Of a stretch of 64,000 nucleotides of DNA, positions 61,487-64,000 are shown one piece after another (the first letter of the stretch is position 1; each line of letters starts with the position of its first letter). The DNA is from Lingula anatina (Eukaryota; Brachiopoda; Lingulata; Lingulida; Lingulidae), in NCBI RefSeq assembly GCF_001039355.2, contig NW_019774070.1, forward strand, positions 310,001 to 374,000, read 5' to 3'. A program made the translations under genes and the position numbers. Under the pieces are notes generated by a model that saw nothing but the letters and a program-made list of their open reading frames with translations, ran no database searches and was not told where the DNA came from.

Positions 61487-63868
61487 GGGGGGGGGGAAGA
61501 AAATATACCTCCAGGATGTTTCCCATGGTACCAAGAATTAAATTAACTAATGTAACAGTCTCCTCTATTGTCAAGTCTTCTGAGAAATCTTCGAGGCATT
61601 TGACAAAAGATTGGATGACTTCCACGACGACTTCCTAAAACAGATCGTTATACAAATGGGTTCAATGAAAATTAAAAAACAAGTCTAAACTAGTTTATGG
61701 TTTCTTTTTCACGTACAAGTAGTTCAAAAGCATTATTAAGCCCTGGTGTTTTCCTTCTAGACTCCTGTTATCATTATTTAAGAATTCAATTCAGGAGCAT
61801 TGCACAAACATAGAAGAAATTCTAATAACTGACTAAACTGATACACCGTTTTTTATAACTTTTAAACTCTGCTTACTTACTTGACTTTCTCGGTGTATTT
61901 CAGAGGGTTTGCTCAGCACGGGGGCCAGGGTGCTAGCTTTGATTATCACCTGACTAGGTGTTTCTGAAGGGGTTGCATTTATTGCAGCTATCATTTGCTT
62001 CCGGATCTGAGAAGAACAGTAAATTATTCGTCTTTCCTAATAGTAAATGGTGGCATTAAAACCACGAAATAATTAAATTATGTCTCTGAATTTGAAATAG
62101 AATAAAAAGAACGATAACCGATCTTCTAATGTAAAGGGATGAATTTATTTACTTTTCTCACAACTTACGTCAGCGCCAGTTTGACGAATGTTTTCATTTT
62201 CTTCATCGGTTCTATTCTGAGCCTGAAAATATGGAACTTTGGATACATTACTAAACAAAACGTAAGGCAATTATGCATAGAATTTAAACACAAAAGAGAT
62301 AATTTAAACATTTCTTAAAATAAATATCCTTTCCCAAATTGCTCTGATATCTTACCGATGTCCCCGTTCCCGTTCCTGCGCCTTCATCTGCAAAGAAAAA
62401 TCCTGGAATCATACATGTACGTAAGGTAACCTAATACAACCTTTCATGTATGGACATACATGAATATACACACATCATTTAAATCTAATATAACAGTGTT
62501 AAATAATAACAAAATCTGCTTTAACTACCCCCGATACATCCTTGACTGTTAATAATCGATGCCCATGACAGTATTGACTGTGCAGTGTCGTCCAGGTTGC
62601 CGTTGGCCTCTATTTCTGACAACGGATTCTGGTCACCAGGAGCAGACAGCCTGTCACACAAAGCTGAAGCCTCTGATGCAGACACTGGGTTCACCTAAAG
62701 CATGAAAATATTGCGGAAATCCACGGTGTTCTCATATAACGATATTCATCAAAAAGATATATTAGGAGTCGGAACTTGCTTTGTAAAGGAATTTGATGTT
62801 AAAATGCGTTTAACGGATATTTAAGTTGCTTTGTGTGAAAAAAATACAATAACAAATTGAAACGTGGAGTTTGGGTGCTATTCTATCAACAACAACGCAA
62901 AAATGTTACCATACACCTATTCTCTAACTAAATATCTTAACTCGTATGCCATAAAAGACTTCTTTTTTTCTAGAAGCGCGTGTCAATAGTCAAGTCATAC
63001 CTTGTATAAACACAACCGCATAAAAAAACTGAGTCATCGATTTACCTGTATCCGGCCTGCTTCCACGTTTGTGGTGCTGCCTTTAGTGTCCGATATATTG
63101 ACGTAGACTGTCATCCAGTAATCGTGGGAAGATGGACCTAGTGGCATGGAGGTTTGGAGCAAACCCGTGGTCTTCATACCTAGTATCTTGGGATCGCTGG
63201 AGCCGTCCAGTATTGCTGTAAAAGATACCATGCCCTATGAACTGTATCGTTTGTCAACGACGTTATCTTTTGTGTAACTGGCTGGTTGGAAACCAAGACA
63301 TCTTTCAAATTTATATTTGTCATTAACTGTGTTCATGTGTTCCAGCATAAAAATATCAACAAAAATACTCAATCAGATCTCCAAAACAAATTTTAAAAAG
63401 ATCCAGATCCAGATGGCTATTACGTATGGAATTCAAAACAGTTTCAAATGTGCGCTATATATCGCTTCTGATTGGACTGTTTACTGTAAAGATTTTGGCA
63501 TCACCAAAATATAGCTGTACACATAGTTGCACATCATCTCCTTTTTTAAACTTCTTTTTAAACTGGTTAATATACTATTCATGTATAATTTTTATGCTTA
63601 CTGTAAAAAGTGTATGAGGCTATTCCATCGTTGTCATGCCAGTTGGTGCAATTTACAGTCCAATTCTTTGCTGCAGTGGCCTCCGATATATTTGGTCCTG
63701 CTGAGCAATAACCGCCCTGCGGTGGGGGGTTCACTTTAAGAACAAGTTCTGCCAGACCACTCCGCGAGGAGCCGATTCTGCTGGCTTCCAGTTTTACCCT
63801 TATCTTGGTGACGTTGGTTGTGACGGTGAATATGTCTGCCTTTATACTGATAGTACTGGACGAGCTTC
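51238..63868 (-). CDS. Polycystin-1-like (REJ/PKD1L family) protein, C-terminal 23 coding exons; 5' end outside window
   Basis: Twenty-three exons join in phase for about 1832 codons: 63602-63868, 63046-63215, 62529-62694, 62356-62387, 62169-62222, 61881-62006, 61509-61634, 61068-61167, 60626-60702, 59925-60152, 59243-59651, 58687-58943, 58116-58346, 57853-57954, 57154-57269, 56628-56793, 56038-56316, 55237-55797, 54844-54976, 54308-54561, 53397-53568, 53052-53190, 51238-52573 (stop TGA 51240-51238). Order: end of REJ module, GAIN-like stalk, GPS, first transmembrane segment, PLAT, further transmembrane segments, then a polycystin channel module; eleven membrane segments are visible. This is the layout of PKD1L proteins, PKDREJ and sea urchin REJ proteins. 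Family members form receptor-channel complexes with PKD2-type subunits in cilia, sensory cells or sperm. The first exon here starts with a split codon, so ectodomain exons lie to the right. The exact subfamily cannot be fixed from this part. Confidence 0.93.
54844..56316 (-). other. Polycystin exons: transmembrane segments 2-5 and loop
   Basis: Exon 56038-56316 has CLCLLFLTMLTSAMFYGQVP. Exon 55237-55797 starts IFVGIIGTVIVFPVNLLIIT, has a basic, Ser-rich intracellular loop with HTHTHPEK, then WVILWICVFGAAAMVTFFGI and MLISFVTSVFLTEPIK. Exon 54844-54976 gives IFLLAIFFSMIIKK, then an acidic run (DEDEEEEEGQEDEEDP). The donor after exon 55237 is GTCGGT, weak but required by phase and family alignment. 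Confidence 0.88.
56628..57954 (-). other. Polycystin exons: PLAT/LH2 domain
   Basis: Exons 57853-57954, 57154-57269 and 56628-56793 encode HYLYEVVVFTGLRRDAGTES, VCFILSGEHDETDVRVL and PLGTLNYARIWHDNSGRGKF, ending YYFICNRWFAVEEDDGQ. This is a complete cytoplasmic PLAT domain as found between the first two membrane segments of polycystin-1 proteins. Confidence 0.94.
58116..59651 (-). other. Polycystin exons: GAIN end, GPS and first transmembrane segment
   Basis: Exons 59243-59651, 58687-58943 and 58116-58346. The GPS spans a splice site: KDGCV joins VGNATTHDVTQCLCNHLTTF. The HL-T tripeptide is the canonical autoproteolysis site. The usual tryptophan before the GC pair is absent (PNLRKDGC). The last exon then gives a membrane segment (YITEIIIGVIYILMAIWA) ahead of PLAT. 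Confidence 0.9.
59925..63215 (-). other. Polycystin exons: GAIN-like stalk
   Basis: Nine exons (63046-63215 to 59925-60152) encode mostly helical sequence between REJ and GPS, with few cysteines. Small exons of 32, 54 and 77 nt occur; the 32-nt microexon 62356-62387 encodes EGAGTGTGTS. The phase pattern is consistent throughout, which supports each microexon although its own sequence is short. Confidence 0.82.
61200..61497. repeat. Compound (GA)n/(CA)n microsatellite with duplicated unit
   Basis: Two similar blocks, each GATAAGAAGAAGAGCGA plus about 40 bases of unique sequence and then a CA run, are followed by GA and G runs. They fill the intron just before the acceptor side of exon 61068-61167. 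Confidence 0.93.
63602..63868 (-). other. Polycystin exon: REJ module end
   Basis: LVLKVNPPPQGGYC is the REJ signature NPPP-GG-C. It is followed by NWTVNCTNWHDNDGIASYTF, matching the C-x-W-x-D-x-D pattern of REJ repeats. Two cysteines and several N-glycosylation sequons are visible. Confidence 0.9.
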
Positions 63869-64000
63869 CTAAAAAAAATAAGGGGTATGTTGTATTACGT
63901 AAATTGTCGAAAGACACCGGTTATTTTTTGGAACATATCACTTATGTTCTGTAACGCATATTCACAACAACGGCAAGTTGTATATAAAGATTAACATTTT
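63869..64000. other. Start of next polycystin intron, cut by window edge
   Basis: The acceptor (complement CT at 63869-63870, preceded on the coding strand by a T-rich tract) marks an intron whose upstream exon is outside the window. Confidence 0.7.

Larger units (their letters stand above)
52574..63601. other. Polycystin introns
   Basis: Introns longer than 300 bases are 52574-53051, 53569-54307, 56317-56627, 56794-57153, 57270-57852, 58347-58686, 60153-60625, 60703-61067, 61168-61508, 62695-63045 and 63216-63601. Apart from the GA/CA microsatellite near 61200-61497 and a C run near 57444-57454, I see nothing identifiable. Confidence 0.65.

Overview
The window is nuclear DNA of a bilaterian animal, most likely a marine invertebrate (lancelet, hemichordate, echinoderm or lophotrochozoan; I cannot decide which). 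It is AT-rich and intron-rich. Splice sites are GT-AG, microsatellites are abundant, small inverted-repeat transposons are present, and there are two assembly gaps (258 N at 1867-2124 and a single N at 13533). There is no bacterial, viral or organellar gene organisation.

Three protein genes account for the coding sequence. (1) 74-7087 (+): the 3' end of talin, covering the R13/THATCH actin-binding module and the C-terminal dimerisation helix; the rest lies to the left of the window. (2) 46996 down to 13546 (or 11912) (-): a complete 22-exon gene for a type I membrane receptor with signal peptide, four Ig domains, five fibronectin III domains, one transmembrane helix and a Gln/Pro/Ser-rich tail. 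This architecture is that of the protogenin/IGDCC4 (Nope) branch of the DCC/neogenin superfamily; I assembled a 1208-codon reading frame with every splice phase matching. (3) 63868 down to 51238 (-): the last 23 coding exons (about 1832 codons) of a polycystin-1-like/REJ protein: REJ remnant, GAIN-like stalk, GPS, PLAT, five transmembrane segments and a six-segment polycystin channel module. Its 5' end lies beyond the right edge.

Talin and the IGDCC gene converge on a 4.8 kb gene-poor stretch (7088-11911). The IGDCC and polycystin genes lie head to tail on the minus strand, separated by about 4.1 kb that holds the IGDCC upstream region, a long TA microsatellite, a T/G homopolymer and a degraded hAT-like element.

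The main oddities follow. The last two IGDCC exons occur twice, next to a single N; this is probably two haplotypes left side by side by the assembler. Two small in-frame candidate cassette exons sit in talin exactly between the regulatory first helix and the actin-binding core of R13. A TTAA-flanked transposon with a central palindrome lies in an IGDCC intron. Another MITE family is found at 37370-37741 and again in the duplicated exon region. Talin and IGDCC being neighbours recalls TLN2, IGDCC3/4 and PRTG on human chromosome 15q21-q22. I found no evidence of a wholly new multi-gene system.
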